Origin: Eubacteriaceae bacterium | GTDB lineage: Bacteria > Bacillota > Clostridia > Lachnospirales > Lachnospiraceae | Assembly: GCA_910574015.1 (NCBI GenBank) | Contig: CAJSYQ010000011.1 | Coordinates: 33,032 to 97,031 of the forward strand | Direction: 5' to 3' | Length of the DNA stretch: 64,000 nt | Shown: positions 36,758 to 45,573 of the stretch, in pieces | How positions within the stretch are numbered: position 1 is the stretch's first letter | Layout of the letters: every line of letters starts with the position of its first letter | Made by a program: the position numbers and the translations under genes | The notes under the pieces: generated by a model | Seen by the model: the letters and a program-made list of their open reading frames with translations, nothing else | Databases searched by the model: none | What the model was told of the DNA's origin: nothing

Positions 36758-38053
36758 ATGAAAACAGTCTATACCTGTTTTTGTACAGATACGATTCACG
36801 AGGGGCATATGAAAATCATCCATTGTGCCAAGCAGTATGGAGAGCTGGTGGTGGGTGTCCTGAGCGATCAGGCCATGATCCGGTACAACCGTTTCCCCAC
36901 CGTGGACTTTGAACAGCGGTTAAAGATAGTAAGGGAGATTCCGGAGGTTGACCGGGTTATCGTACAGCATGACATTATGTATGATCAGGTTTTTCAGGAA
37001 ATCCATCCGGATTATGTGGTGCATGGGGATAACTGGAAGTCAGGACCCACAGAAGCCATCCGCAATAACGTGCTGCAGCTGTTGGAAGAGAACGGCGGAG
37101 AACTGATCGAACCAGTATATACTTACAACGAGAGTGTAAAGAGAATTGACGATAAATTGAGGGAGAAGCTGGCGATGCCGGAGTATCGCCGCAAACGGCT
37201 GAGACAGATGATGGAGATCCGCTCTCTGGTCAAGGCCATCGAAGTTCACAATGGACTCACCGGGCTTATTGCAGAGAAAACCATTGTGGCAAATGAAGGG
37301 GAGTTCGACCAGTTTGACGCCATGTGGATCTCTTCGCTGTGTGATTCCACGGCGAAGGGAAAACCCGATATAGAGCTGGTGGATGCCACATCGCGATACC
37401 GGACCATTGACGATGTCATGGAGGTTACGACAAAACCGGTAATATTTGATGGAGATACCGGGGGCATGACGGAACATTTTGTCTATATGGTAAGGACTCT
37501 GGAGAGAATGGGAGTTTCTGCCGTCATCATTGAGGACAAAACCGGGTTGAAGAAAAATTCCCTGTTCGGCACGGAGGTAAGGCAGACTCAGGCTGGAATA
37601 GAAGAGTTCAGTGAAAAAATAGCGGCAGCGAAGAAAGTTCAGCTGACAGAGGATTTTATGATCATCGCCCGCATTGAGAGCCTGATTCTGGAACAGGGGA
37701 TGGAAGACGCCCTGACCAGAGCTCACGCCTATGTGGCAGCAGGTGCAGACGGCATTATGATTCACAGCAGGAGAGAGGAACCAGATGAGATACTGGAGTT
37801 CTGTGACAGGTTCCGGAAAGAAAATAAGGAGTCTCCTATCGTAGTCGTCCCCTCTTCCTTTAATGTCATCACAGAGGAGGAACTAAAAAAGCACGGGGTG
37901 AATATCGTGATCTATGCGAATCAGCTTATGCGGAGTGCTTTTCCTGCCATGGTGCAGACTGCCAAAGACATACTGACCTATCACCGGGCCAAGGAAGTGG
38001 ACGACAGGCTGATGCCCATAAATCAGATCATCACCCTGATCGATGAATTATAG
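36758..38053 (+). CDS. pepM: Cytidylyltransferase-phosphoenolpyruvate mutase fusion
   Basis: A 431-residue two-domain enzyme. Residues 1-130 are a cytidylyltransferase-like domain with the HxGH-type motif HEGH (14-17). Residues about 150-431 are PEP mutase, which forms the C-P bond by isomerising phosphoenolpyruvate to phosphonopyruvate. The mutase signature EDKTGLKKNS (about 259-268) and DGDTGG (metal/substrate) are intact; the EDKx5NS pattern separates mutase from isocitrate-lyase relatives. The fused domain means two candidate cytidylyl-activating activities exist in this cassette. Confidence 0.9.
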   Translation: MKTVYTCFCTDTIHEGHMKIIHCAKQYGELVVGVLSDQAMIRYNRFPTVDFEQRLKIVREIPEVDRVIVQHDIMYDQVFQEIHPDYVVHGDNWKSGPTEAIRNNVLQLLEENGGELIEPVYTYNESVKRIDDKLREKLAMPEYRRKRLRQMMEIRSLVKAIEVHNGLTGLIAEKTIVANEGEFDQFDAMWISSLCDSTAKGKPDIELVDATSRYRTIDDVMEVTTKPVIFDGDTGGMTEHFVYMVRTLERMGVSAVIIEDKTGLKKNSLFGTEVRQTQAGIEEFSEKIAAAKKVQLTEDFMIIARIESLILEQGMEDALTRAHAYVAAGADGIMIHSRREEPDEILEFCDRFRKENKESPIVVVPSSFNVITEEELKKHGVNIVIYANQLMRSAFPAMVQTAKDILTYHRAKEVDDRLMPINQIITLIDEL

Positions 38054-38076
38054 AAGAAATAGATAAGGGAAAGAAA

Positions 38077-38112
38077 AAGCATTGCAGAAAGGATAAATTC
38101 GCTGCAATGCTT
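38077..38112. terminator. Bidirectional intrinsic terminator
   Basis: AAGCATTGCAG (38077-38087) pairs with CTGCAATGCTT (38102-38112), an 11-bp perfect stem between two convergent genes. A-rich and T-rich flanks on the two sides allow it to work in both directions. Confidence 0.85.
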
Positions 38113-38128
38113 CTTTAGATCAGGGGGA

Positions 38129-39316
38129 TTATCGGATCTTCTCCCAGATTGCCTGACCCACTGTGCCATCTGAATCAGACCGGTGCTGAAATCCTGAATT
38201 GGCGAAATTCAGAAAGCCCTTCAGGGAAAGTATCTGGCTGCCTGCCGTCTCATAATATAACGTATTTTCCTTGTAGATGGATAGGTTTCTCTCTTCATAG
38301 AACTGCCTGAGCCGATCCGCCTCTACAGAGACAGGGAAAACTTTCTCGGAGAAATTCTCGACGGAGTGTATCTCCATGGAGGAATTCTCTACGGAGAGCT
38401 TCTCCGTAGTTACCGTTAGATCCGCGTTGTTGTTCTGGCGGACCACTATGCCGTTATCCAATCTTTTGAACAAGGTGTAGTGCTCATCATAAACGTGTAA
38501 GCTGTCATTTTCCGGATCCAGCTGAATATTCCTTTCGTGATTAACGGCAGGAAACACCATCTGTCTGCCGTCAAAACAGGCGTCCCATACATATTCGGAA
38601 TGCTGACTGAATTCATCTGGTAATGGATAAGCCTTTACATTTTCCCTGCCATCCCATCGTATGATGTCGTTATTTGACCTTGGAGAAAGCCAGAAATCAG
38701 TGCCGTCCCATGCGATTCCGGAATAGGCAGAACTGTCGGGACCGATTTTGATCCACTGATGTTCTAAAGAGGCCATGTCAAAGGTTAAGACATAATTATC
38801 AAGACAGGATGCGAGATATAGAGTGTCTTCTATACGGACGCCATTGGGACGGAAATAGAGATAGCTGCTGTCCGGATTCCTGTCCATCATCTCCTTGTAT
38901 GGTTTCGTGATATAATCACAGGTATTCTTTTCTAAATCAAGACAGAGAATGGCGGGATAACCGCCCCCTATTAGGAAAGCCTTATTATTCCAGATATATG
39001 TCTGATAGAATCCTCCCGATTCCCGGCAGTCAGCTTCCTTTATTGGGACACCGTTCCACTGTTTTGTTATCAGATCATAAAGCCATATTTTCTTTGTTTT
39101 GTTGGGTGCCAGTATCAGCGTGTGATTCCAGACAGCGATGGAGCCGGATAAATAACTGGACAGCACATCTTCTCCCGGAACGGCGTCCATCAGATCGATA
39201 GATCCGTCCTGCAGATCGATGGAAAATAAGAGATTCAAATCTTTGGCCAGACAGTAAAGCTTTCCCTTATGATAAGTACATCTGCAGACGGGTATTTCAG
39301 TTAATTTTTTATACAT
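38129..39316 (-). CDS. Predicted beta-propeller (kelch-like) protein of unknown function
   Basis: A 395-residue soluble protein with no signal peptide. Recurrent units of about 45-50 residues with Trp/Tyr-Asp patterns (for example KKIWLYDLITKQWNG, NYVLTFDMASLEHQWIK, NDIIRWDGRENVKAY) suggest a kelch-type beta-propeller. An imperfect 10-residue tandem repeat beginning SVEN lies at about 310-330. A perfect SigD -10 box and a sigma-A promoter lie upstream, so it is probably expressed with flagella. It is divergent from the GNAT-like gene. I do not recognise a known product. Confidence 0.6.
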   Translation of the reverse strand: MYKKLTEIPVCRCTYHKGKLYCLAKDLNLLFSIDLQDGSIDLMDAVPGEDVLSSYLSGSIAVWNHTLILAPNKTKKIWLYDLITKQWNGVPIKEADCRESGGFYQTYIWNNKAFLIGGGYPAILCLDLEKNTCDYITKPYKEMMDRNPDSSYLYFRPNGVRIEDTLYLASCLDNYVLTFDMASLEHQWIKIGPDSSAYSGIAWDGTDFWLSPRSNNDIIRWDGRENVKAYPLPDEFSQHSEYVWDACFDGRQMVFPAVNHERNIQLDPENDSLHVYDEHYTLFKRLDNGIVVRQNNNADLTVTTEKLSVENSSMEIHSVENFSEKVFPVSVEADRLRQFYEERNLSIYKENTLYYETAGSQILSLKGFLNFANSGFQHRSDSDGTVGQAIWEKIR

Positions 39317-39365
39317 TTTTAATTCCTTCTATTTCGTTTATGTTTTGAAGATATATCTATATTTA

Positions 39366-39402
39366 ATTCTACTTTTATATCGGCGGATTGTCAAGGAAAT
39401 TA
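39366..39402 (-). promoter_or_regulatory. Overlapping sigma-A and SigD promoters of the propeller gene
   Basis: On the minus strand TTGACA (39394-39389), 17 bases, TAGAAT (39371-39366) makes a strong sigma-A promoter. Within it lies a perfect SigD -10 GCCGATAT (39384-39377) with TAAT 14 bases upstream (39402-39399). Confidence 0.7.
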
Positions 39403-39427
39403 AAGTTTAGAGTAGTATATCCGATAT
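39401..39427 (+). promoter_or_regulatory. SigD (sigma-28) promoter of the GNAT-like gene
   Basis: TAAA (39401-39404), 15 bases, TCCGATAT (39420-39427). The match equals that of fliC. It points to the start at 39479, 51 bases on. Confidence 0.85.
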
Positions 39428-39478
39428 ATAATTCAGTGTAATGTGTCTATTATAAATTTTCAGGAGGCAGAAGTAATA

Positions 39479-40471
39479 ATGATTACGATTCGGAGAGCTG
39501 TTTATGAAGATATTACTAATATAATGAAGTTTATGGATGAGAATTGGAAACCCGGTAACATTCTTGCTAAAAACCGGGCATTTTTTGAGTGGCAGTTTGT
39601 AGATGGGGATAAGCTCAACATGTTCCTTGGCGAAGAGGATGAAAGTGGTAAAATATATGGGATAATAGGAGCCATCGTATATAATGGAACTTCGAATCCG
39701 GATGTTTCCGGCTGCACCTGGCAGGTGATCAAGAGCAGCAATCCAATGCTCGGTCTTGACCTCTCAGATTTTATGTACAGGGAGTTGAATGTCCGGTATT
39801 GTTTTGCTGCGGGACTCAGTAAAAAAGCAGTCAGGCTCAACGAACTGCTTGGCTGTACGATTACGGAAATGGATCATTATTACCGGCTTGCTGACAGATT
39901 GGATTATCAGATCGCCAGAGTAGTAAATAAGGAGATACCCGATATCGCAGAGACAGGATATTCCCTGGAACCAATCTCTTCGGCAGAAGAGATGAAGGAG
40001 ATCATTTCGGAAGAAGCATTGGCAGAACAGATTCTGAGTAAGGATTATGCGTATATAGAGAAGCGTTATTTTAGACATCCTGTCTATCATTATGACATTT
40101 GGAAAATCGTAGATGACAAAGGCAGTTCCCATTCTGTTCTTATCACAAGGGATGAGGTTATGGGGGACCGGCGAGTGTGCGAGATTATTGACCATTATGG
40201 CAGGCGGGAGGACCTTGGCAGGATTGCGCCGGCATTAGACCGTCTGATGGAGATAGAAGGGTACGAATTTGTGGACGTATATTCTTTTGGAATTCCTGTG
40301 GAGATTTATGAGCAGGGAGGATTTGTGCGATGTGACACATCTGGCGGGAATATAATCCCCAATTATTTTCATCCCTTTGTGCAGGAGAATATATCATTGA
40401 AAATGGCACAGCCCATGATAGGAGGAGTTGTCTTCTTTCGCGGGGATGGAGATCAGGACCGGCCCTGCTGA
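39479..40471 (+). CDS. GNAT-like acyltransferase of a flagellar glycan locus
   Basis: A 330-residue protein with a GNAT-type N-terminal domain (ITIRRAVYEDITNIMKFMDENW..., GIIGAIVYN..., SKKAVRLNELLGCTI, about 1-145) and a second, less clear half (about 180-330). GNAT enzymes transfer acyl groups from CoA or carrier proteins to amines. The strong SigD promoter ties it to flagella, and it faces the nonulosonic acid synthase gene end to end, with one base between stops. I infer N-acylation of an amino sugar; the donor is unknown. AGGAGG upstream and ATG 39479 fix the start; GTG 39443 would include the ribosome site. Confidence 0.65.
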   Translation: MITIRRAVYEDITNIMKFMDENWKPGNILAKNRAFFEWQFVDGDKLNMFLGEEDESGKIYGIIGAIVYNGTSNPDVSGCTWQVIKSSNPMLGLDLSDFMYRELNVRYCFAAGLSKKAVRLNELLGCTITEMDHYYRLADRLDYQIARVVNKEIPDIAETGYSLEPISSAEEMKEIISEEALAEQILSKDYAYIEKRYFRHPVYHYDIWKIVDDKGSSHSVLITRDEVMGDRRVCEIIDHYGRREDLGRIAPALDRLMEIEGYEFVDVYSFGIPVEIYEQGGFVRCDTSGGNIIPNYFHPFVQENISLKMAQPMIGGVVFFRGDGDQDRPC

Positions 40472-40472
40472 T

Positions 40473-41525
40473 CTAATCCGAACCCCCAGAGCCAATCATT
40501 TTCCATGTCAGGATAGTGTCCTCCGCTGCGTTCACAGTGATCCGCCTGCCGACAACGATATCTGTATATTTCGGTGATATTCCCGTTCCGGGACGCTTTG
40601 CCATAATATCTCTTTCGGTTATCATTTCTCCCGGCTGCATATCCCTTGTCAGAACCAGGGACCGCCTGGCTTCTCTTCTCGGCACCTGTTCACAGTCAAG
40701 AACCGTTTTTTCTCCGCTCCCCAATACCGTGTCGATCCATCGGAAGTTCGCTATGGCTTTTTTAAAGTCTTCTGGTTCTCCGGCATGATAGTGGTCATTT
40801 CCTTTCAGTGTCTTATCCAGTGTGAAATGCTTCTCGATAATCTCTGCCCCCATCATATAGGCGGCGGACAGTGTCATCATGGATGCATCCGGAGCCACAT
40901 GATCGCTGAATCCGATGGGGATATCGGGAAAACAATTTTTTAAGGTCTGTATGATCCTGAGATTGGCATTTACGGGATCGGTTGGATAGGACAGCACGCA
41001 GTGGAGCAGCGCCAGATCCCGGCAGCCGGATTCTTTTAAGGCCCGCACTGCCTCATCTACTTCGGAAAGATAAGCCGCCCCCACGGAGAGCACCACTTTC
41101 TTTCCCTTGGCCCCGATATACTTTATAAATGGGAGATTGGACAGATCGGAGGATGATATTTTATAGAAATCAACGAGAGGTTCCAGAAAATCCGCCGATT
41201 CATAGTCAAAAGGGGTGGAGGTAAAATCCAGTCCCTTTTCATGGGCATAACCGGCAAGCGCCTGGTATTCTGTTTCCCCGAAATGGTCAAACTTCTGAAA
41301 TAATTCATATTGGCTCCTGGTGGGCTCTTTCGTGGTATCCCAGTATGCCGGGGAATTTTTGGAAGATATTGTACCCGCCTTATAGCTCTGAAACTTGGCA
41401 CAGTCAATCCCTGCCTCTGCCACTTCGTCTATATACAGCTTTGCCGCATCCAGCGGCGTGATGCCCATAACCTTCGCCGTGTCATAAAAATTTACCCCGA
41501 TCTCAGCAATAACATATGGTTTCAT
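40473..41525 (-). CDS. neuB: Nonulosonic (sialic-type) acid synthase, NeuB/PseI/LegI family
   Basis: A 350-residue enzyme that condenses phosphoenolpyruvate with a six-carbon amino sugar to form a nine-carbon acid. The barrel begins MKPYVIAEIGVNFYD, then DCAKFQSYK, FYKISSSDLSN and GFSDHV...IEKHFTLD. The C-terminal antifreeze-like SAF domain (about 285-350) includes the motif RRSLVLTRDMQPGE. Which sugar is used (sialic, legionaminic or pseudaminic) cannot be decided; the PseG domain in the next gene favours one of the bacterial di-amino types. It is the last gene of the leftward set. Confidence 0.9.
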   Translation of the reverse strand: MKPYVIAEIGVNFYDTAKVMGITPLDAAKLYIDEVAEAGIDCAKFQSYKAGTISSKNSPAYWDTTKEPTRSQYELFQKFDHFGETEYQALAGYAHEKGLDFTSTPFDYESADFLEPLVDFYKISSSDLSNLPFIKYIGAKGKKVVLSVGAAYLSEVDEAVRALKESGCRDLALLHCVLSYPTDPVNANLRIIQTLKNCFPDIPIGFSDHVAPDASMMTLSAAYMMGAEIIEKHFTLDKTLKGNDHYHAGEPEDFKKAIANFRWIDTVLGSGEKTVLDCEQVPRREARRSLVLTRDMQPGEMITERDIMAKRPGTGISPKYTDIVVGRRITVNAAEDTILTWKMIGSGGSD

Positions 41526-41540
41526 GGAGGATCCTCCTTT

Positions 41541-43172
41541 CTATTTTCCAAGAATAATATCTCTGACATGCCGCAGTCCCTCTCTAAGAGGGTATTTCAG
41601 CATGAGATTGTACATATTCTCCCTGACGGCTCTTGTGTTGATCAGCCAGTCCAGTGTGTTCTCTATAAGGTCGCTGTCGACTTCTTTTTCTGTTCCCAGA
41701 TTGATAAAACCATGTTCCATACTGGCAAAGCTGTGTGTTTTCTCCCGTTCATTCTGGGAGAGCACTATGGCGGGCACTCCCATACAGGCGAACTCAAAGA
41801 TGGCGCGACCCTGGCTTGTGATGGCAAGATCTGCCTGCTTCATATATTTCGTTACCCGTTGTACGTCCGAGTAGACAAAGATATTTTTTTCCTCTATCGA
41901 ATGGAGGCCGTTACCATCGGTATCATACCCAATACCGACAATAAAATTGAAATTCACAGTTTTGTACTTTAAGGCGATACGGGATATGATATCGTATAAC
42001 ATGCGATTAAAATTACTGGGATCCGTGCCGCCAAACATGATCATGACATTTCTTACCCGATCAGAGAACCGGTTCGGTCTCTCAATCTGAAATTCGTCAC
42101 GGAGGCAGACATATTTCCATCCGCTGTATATGTTTTCGCCCTTCAGATCCCTGTCTGTATACAGGGCGTTGATCACCGCATCCGCATACCTGGTTCCGGG
42201 GCCAAGATCTTCGATGGTTACCACTCTTGGAACCAGTTCTTTTAGATGTGAAACTGTATCTACCGTAGTATTCAATTTGTCACAGACCCATATGTCCGGC
42301 TTAAAACTTTCTATGATCCCGTCTACTTCCTTTTCCCGACGGATGATTTGATAAGGGAGGTTCGTTTCCTTTACTTTTTTTATCCCCTCTGAGGAATCCT
42401 CCTGGATCACCAGCAGCACATCGTGTTCTATCATGGCGTAAGCCAGCGTGATGCAGTTATAAATATGCCCCATGCCGAGGCGTGCGTATCCGTCTGCCCG
42501 GAATATGATGCGTTTCCTGCCTAGCAGAGCCTCGGAGAGCACCCAGTCATTTTTATCATCGATATCGATTCCCTCATTATCCGAGATTGGAAAAACGGAT
42601 ATCGTACCTGCCATTCTCGTATCCCTCGTTATCAGGCTCCTTCTGGAGATGACAAAGGCTCCGGTTTCCAGATAATAAGGGGGAAGCTCCTGACGGTTCC
42701 GGCGCTCTTCATAGGCAGGAACCAGTTTCCCATTCTGTGATTTCCATGCGAGATGCGGTTTATTGACAACACTGATCAGGCAGTCGGAGGAACCGTTCCT
42801 TATGCTGTCGATGGCAGCCGACAGACTTTCCGGTTTCAAAAGCGGCGATGTAGGCTGCATGGTGATGACAAAGTCATATGTATATCCCTTTGCCGCTTCA
42901 ATCCGGGAAACAGCGTCGAAGATAACCGGATCCAGGGTAACCAGATCGCCGGAGAGATCATGACTCCGGCGGATCACTCCAGCGCCGTAATCATCTGCGA
43001 TTTCGGCAATCTCATCGCTGTCCGTTGAGACATAAACATCATCGATACCGGTACATGCCAGTGCGTTTTGGATGGAATATGCAATTAAAGGTTTTCCGGC
43101 AAGAAGGCGGATATTTTTTTTAGGAATGCCTTTCGAACCGCCCCTGGCAGGTATGACAGCCAGTATTTTCAT
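41541..43172 (-). CDS. CMP-nonulosonate cytidylyltransferase fused to PseG-like UDP-sugar hydrolase
   Basis: A 543-residue bifunctional protein. Residues 1 to about 225 are a NeuA/PseF-type transferase that activates the nine-carbon acid with CTP; it begins MKILAVIPARGGSKGIPKKN. From about 228 a PseG-type GT-B domain follows (FRADGYARLGMGHIYNC; FGGTDPSN; TSQGRAIFEFACMGVPAIV), which removes UDP from the sugar precursor. The two steps flank the NeuB reaction, so the fusion brackets that step. GGAGG lies nine bases before the ATG. The precursor-making dehydratase, aminotransferase and N-acetyltransferase are not in this part of the window. Confidence 0.88.
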   Translation of the reverse strand: MKILAVIPARGGSKGIPKKNIRLLAGKPLIAYSIQNALACTGIDDVYVSTDSDEIAEIADDYGAGVIRRSHDLSGDLVTLDPVIFDAVSRIEAAKGYTYDFVITMQPTSPLLKPESLSAAIDSIRNGSSDCLISVVNKPHLAWKSQNGKLVPAYEERRNRQELPPYYLETGAFVISRRSLITRDTRMAGTISVFPISDNEGIDIDDKNDWVLSEALLGRKRIIFRADGYARLGMGHIYNCITLAYAMIEHDVLLVIQEDSSEGIKKVKETNLPYQIIRREKEVDGIIESFKPDIWVCDKLNTTVDTVSHLKELVPRVVTIEDLGPGTRYADAVINALYTDRDLKGENIYSGWKYVCLRDEFQIERPNRFSDRVRNVMIMFGGTDPSNFNRMLYDIISRIALKYKTVNFNFIVGIGYDTDGNGLHSIEEKNIFVYSDVQRVTKYMKQADLAITSQGRAIFEFACMGVPAIVLSQNEREKTHSFASMEHGFINLGTEKEVDSDLIENTLDWLINTRAVRENMYNLMLKYPLREGLRHVRDIILGK

Positions 43173-43197
43173 TTTGTTTCGCCTCCCCTGTGGGTTA

Positions 43198-44478
43198 TTA
43201 TAATTTCTCTATCAGGCCGGTTTCGGCTAATCTCTGTGCGATATCAAATACGTCTGAAAATGGCATCTGGATGGTATTGGCGATGGAGATCAGATCATTT
43301 GTCCCGTCCGCATATGCGAGAAAATCGATGGTTTTAAATGCTCCATTAGCTTTCGAACTGCCTCTGCTGCTCGTTTTTGGGTAAAGCCCTCTTTTGCCCA
43401 GCTGTGGTTCGCATAGACAAAGATTTTTATAAACGGCATTATGCTCCAGAACAAAGACCAGATCCAGCAGAAATTGGAAACTATCACCAAGAGCCCCGGC
43501 GGATACGAAGTCCATATTATCCAGTGAGGTATGGTATTGTTCATATTCATTGGATTTCGACCGGTAGAGTCCGCATACAGGGATATCCACTCCCGGCATA
43601 TTATATTGTCTCTCATCAGATCCCCGGTTGAGAAACGGATAGTGGTTATATTGGGGGAATCTGTGTCTGAGAACCAATTCTGCCGCTCTGTCAGACAGTG
43701 TATTGCCATATCTGGTGGATACGCAGGTATAGGTCCGGTCATCTCCCAGGCAGGATAAGTTATAACCTGCCGCTACATTCTTTTTCAGCTGATCAAAATT
43801 TCTATTTATATAGGCGATCGAACCTATTGTTTCCGGTACGAAAACGAAACGGTATGTGTATTTATGCGCTGTCCGGGCCAGATGCTGTGCCAGATAAATG
43901 GCGGTACAGGGACCGGAAAGCTCATTATTCGCCATGGATGGATGGCATATATAAGTGGAGAAGAGGATCTCCTGTTCGGATTCACCAGGGATCAGTATAT
44001 CTCCATAAGTGAGACTGCCGTCCTTTAACTCACTGTCGATAACCGCATGATAATTTCCATCCTCCAGTTCATTCATTCTGTTCTGGCTCATGCAGAATCC
44101 AGAGGCTTCTTTGTAGTAAGAGGTGACATAAGGGACAGCGTCCGGAAGCTTTGGATAGGTATGGATCATCTTTTTTAATTCCGGCAGTGATATTGTCTTA
44201 TCCATTGGATGGGAGTATCCTACGACATGAAGATTATTTTCTCTAAAATCGATTACCCGTCGGCCCTGAGAATCTTCTACATAGGCGTCCCGGATATTCC
44301 ATTCCTTTGGAATCTCCCAGTCAAATACTTTTGTCCCGGTAGGGATTTCGTATGTCTTTAGAGAGGGGCATATTTCTTTTAACTTTTGAAAAGTCTGTCG
44401 AACGCCATCTCCGGTAATACTTCTGCAGATGGGAAACAATTCTTCCATGAGACGGTATATTTGCTCACCCTTTGTCAT
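43198..44478 (-). CDS. DUF4910-type aminopeptidase-like protein with C-terminal winged helix
   Basis: A protein of about 426 residues with a zinc-peptidase-like (M28-related) fold: STYICHPSMANNELSGP and FVFVPETIGSIAY provide candidate metal ligands, and FLNRGSDERQYNMPGVDIPV is a family motif. A winged-helix-like C-terminus (DFLAYADGTNDLISIANTI, about 365-426) follows. Such proteins recur in surface-polysaccharide loci, where their role is unproven. AAGGAGG before ATG 44478 is preferred over TTG 44487. It overlaps the upstream pyruvyl transferase gene by 14 bases. Confidence 0.75.
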   Translation of the reverse strand: MTKGEQIYRLMEELFPICRSITGDGVRQTFQKLKEICPSLKTYEIPTGTKVFDWEIPKEWNIRDAYVEDSQGRRVIDFRENNLHVVGYSHPMDKTISLPELKKMIHTYPKLPDAVPYVTSYYKEASGFCMSQNRMNELEDGNYHAVIDSELKDGSLTYGDILIPGESEQEILFSTYICHPSMANNELSGPCTAIYLAQHLARTAHKYTYRFVFVPETIGSIAYINRNFDQLKKNVAAGYNLSCLGDDRTYTCVSTRYGNTLSDRAAELVLRHRFPQYNHYPFLNRGSDERQYNMPGVDIPVCGLYRSKSNEYEQYHTSLDNMDFVSAGALGDSFQFLLDLVFVLEHNAVYKNLCLCEPQLGKRGLYPKTSSRGSSKANGAFKTIDFLAYADGTNDLISIANTIQMPFSDVFDIAQRLAETGLIEKL

Positions 44479-45553
44479 AAAATCCAATCCTCCTTACAAA
44501 CGGAACAAAAAAATTTCTGTAAACGGTATTCATTCTGACATAGGCGCTGGTCAACAGCTGAAAGTCAGATTTCATGAGATCGGAAAGGTAATATTCCAGT
44601 TCCTGGATCATTCTGCTGTTGGAGGCGATTTTCCCCCTGTCAACGGAAAAATCCCGGATGTCATGCAGACCGAGCGCAGTATTACATCCGATTCCTCTTG
44701 CATCCTCCGAGATCAGCACACTGGGGATTCGTCTGCTCATGCAGTGGATATGTGTATGCACACGGAATCCGATATGGAGGTCTACTGCATCGCACAGAGA
44801 AAAGCCTTCCTTACTGCCAGATATATCATGAAAGGCAATATCGTTATCACGAAGAAGGCCGCATATTCTCAAATTATATGCTTCCGAATATTTTGTCTGG
44901 ATGCCTCCGTTAAATGTAAATGCGAATTCAGCTTCTGGGAAAATCTCCTTTAAAAGTGAGATGGTATTTTCCATCTGCTTATATTTCCATTCCCACACGG
45001 CAGGGTCTTTTGTGATGCCCTGATCGGATAAAAGGATCCGGCGGACCCTTCCGCGGCAGATCGGCTCATACATACCCAGTCTGTCATAATCGTACCATGC
45101 CGTGCAGCCGGTCATGGTTACATTGCGTATCCCATTGTTTCTGAGAATGTATTCACTGATAAAGTCCCGGCAGGAAAAAGTGCCGCCCCTCTTTTCAATG
45201 GTGCTGAGTTTCTTTTTTACATTGTGCTCAAATCTATAATTGGAAAGAGAGCCGGCCTCCGCATCCGGGCCATACCATCCGTTTGACAGAAAGTGGAGTT
45301 TCGGAAGCATTTTTGCGGCATATCGGAGAGCCGGAAAAGCTTCTTCTGTCAGGAAACGGTTGTCATAGAGCGGTCCGCCTGCTGCCACTACAGCATCAAA
45401 CTGATTCAGATGATCCAGTTCATATTCTCTGGAAATATGCCCGGTCTGGATGTCTGCATCGGGACATATATTTTCAAATGCTTCCAGGGACCTGGCTGTA
45501 AAGAGGTAATCGCCTGCATTGACCACTGGCCTTGAAAGTAGAAGAATGTGCAT
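44465..45553 (-). CDS. Polysaccharide pyruvyl transferase family protein
   Basis: A 362-residue GT-B-like enzyme of the CsaB/WcaK/GumL family. It shows the N-terminal NAGDYLFTARSLEAF, AAGGPLYDNRF in the middle and the C-terminal DLHIGFRVHTHIHCMSRRIPSVLI, where the family's conserved histidine-containing loop lies. The reaction would add pyruvate from PEP as a ketal to a sugar; some members do other transfers. Within the leftward set it is a likely glycan-tailoring enzyme. Confidence 0.82.
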   Translation of the reverse strand: MHILLLSRPVVNAGDYLFTARSLEAFENICPDADIQTGHISREYELDHLNQFDAVVAAGGPLYDNRFLTEEAFPALRYAAKMLPKLHFLSNGWYGPDAEAGSLSNYRFEHNVKKKLSTIEKRGGTFSCRDFISEYILRNNGIRNVTMTGCTAWYDYDRLGMYEPICRGRVRRILLSDQGITKDPAVWEWKYKQMENTISLLKEIFPEAEFAFTFNGGIQTKYSEAYNLRICGLLRDNDIAFHDISGSKEGFSLCDAVDLHIGFRVHTHIHCMSRRIPSVLISEDARGIGCNTALGLHDIRDFSVDRGKIASNSRMIQELEYYLSDLMKSDFQLLTSAYVRMNTVYRNFFVPFVRRIGFYDKG

Positions 45554-45573
45554 GTCAATCTCTCCGTTCCCTG

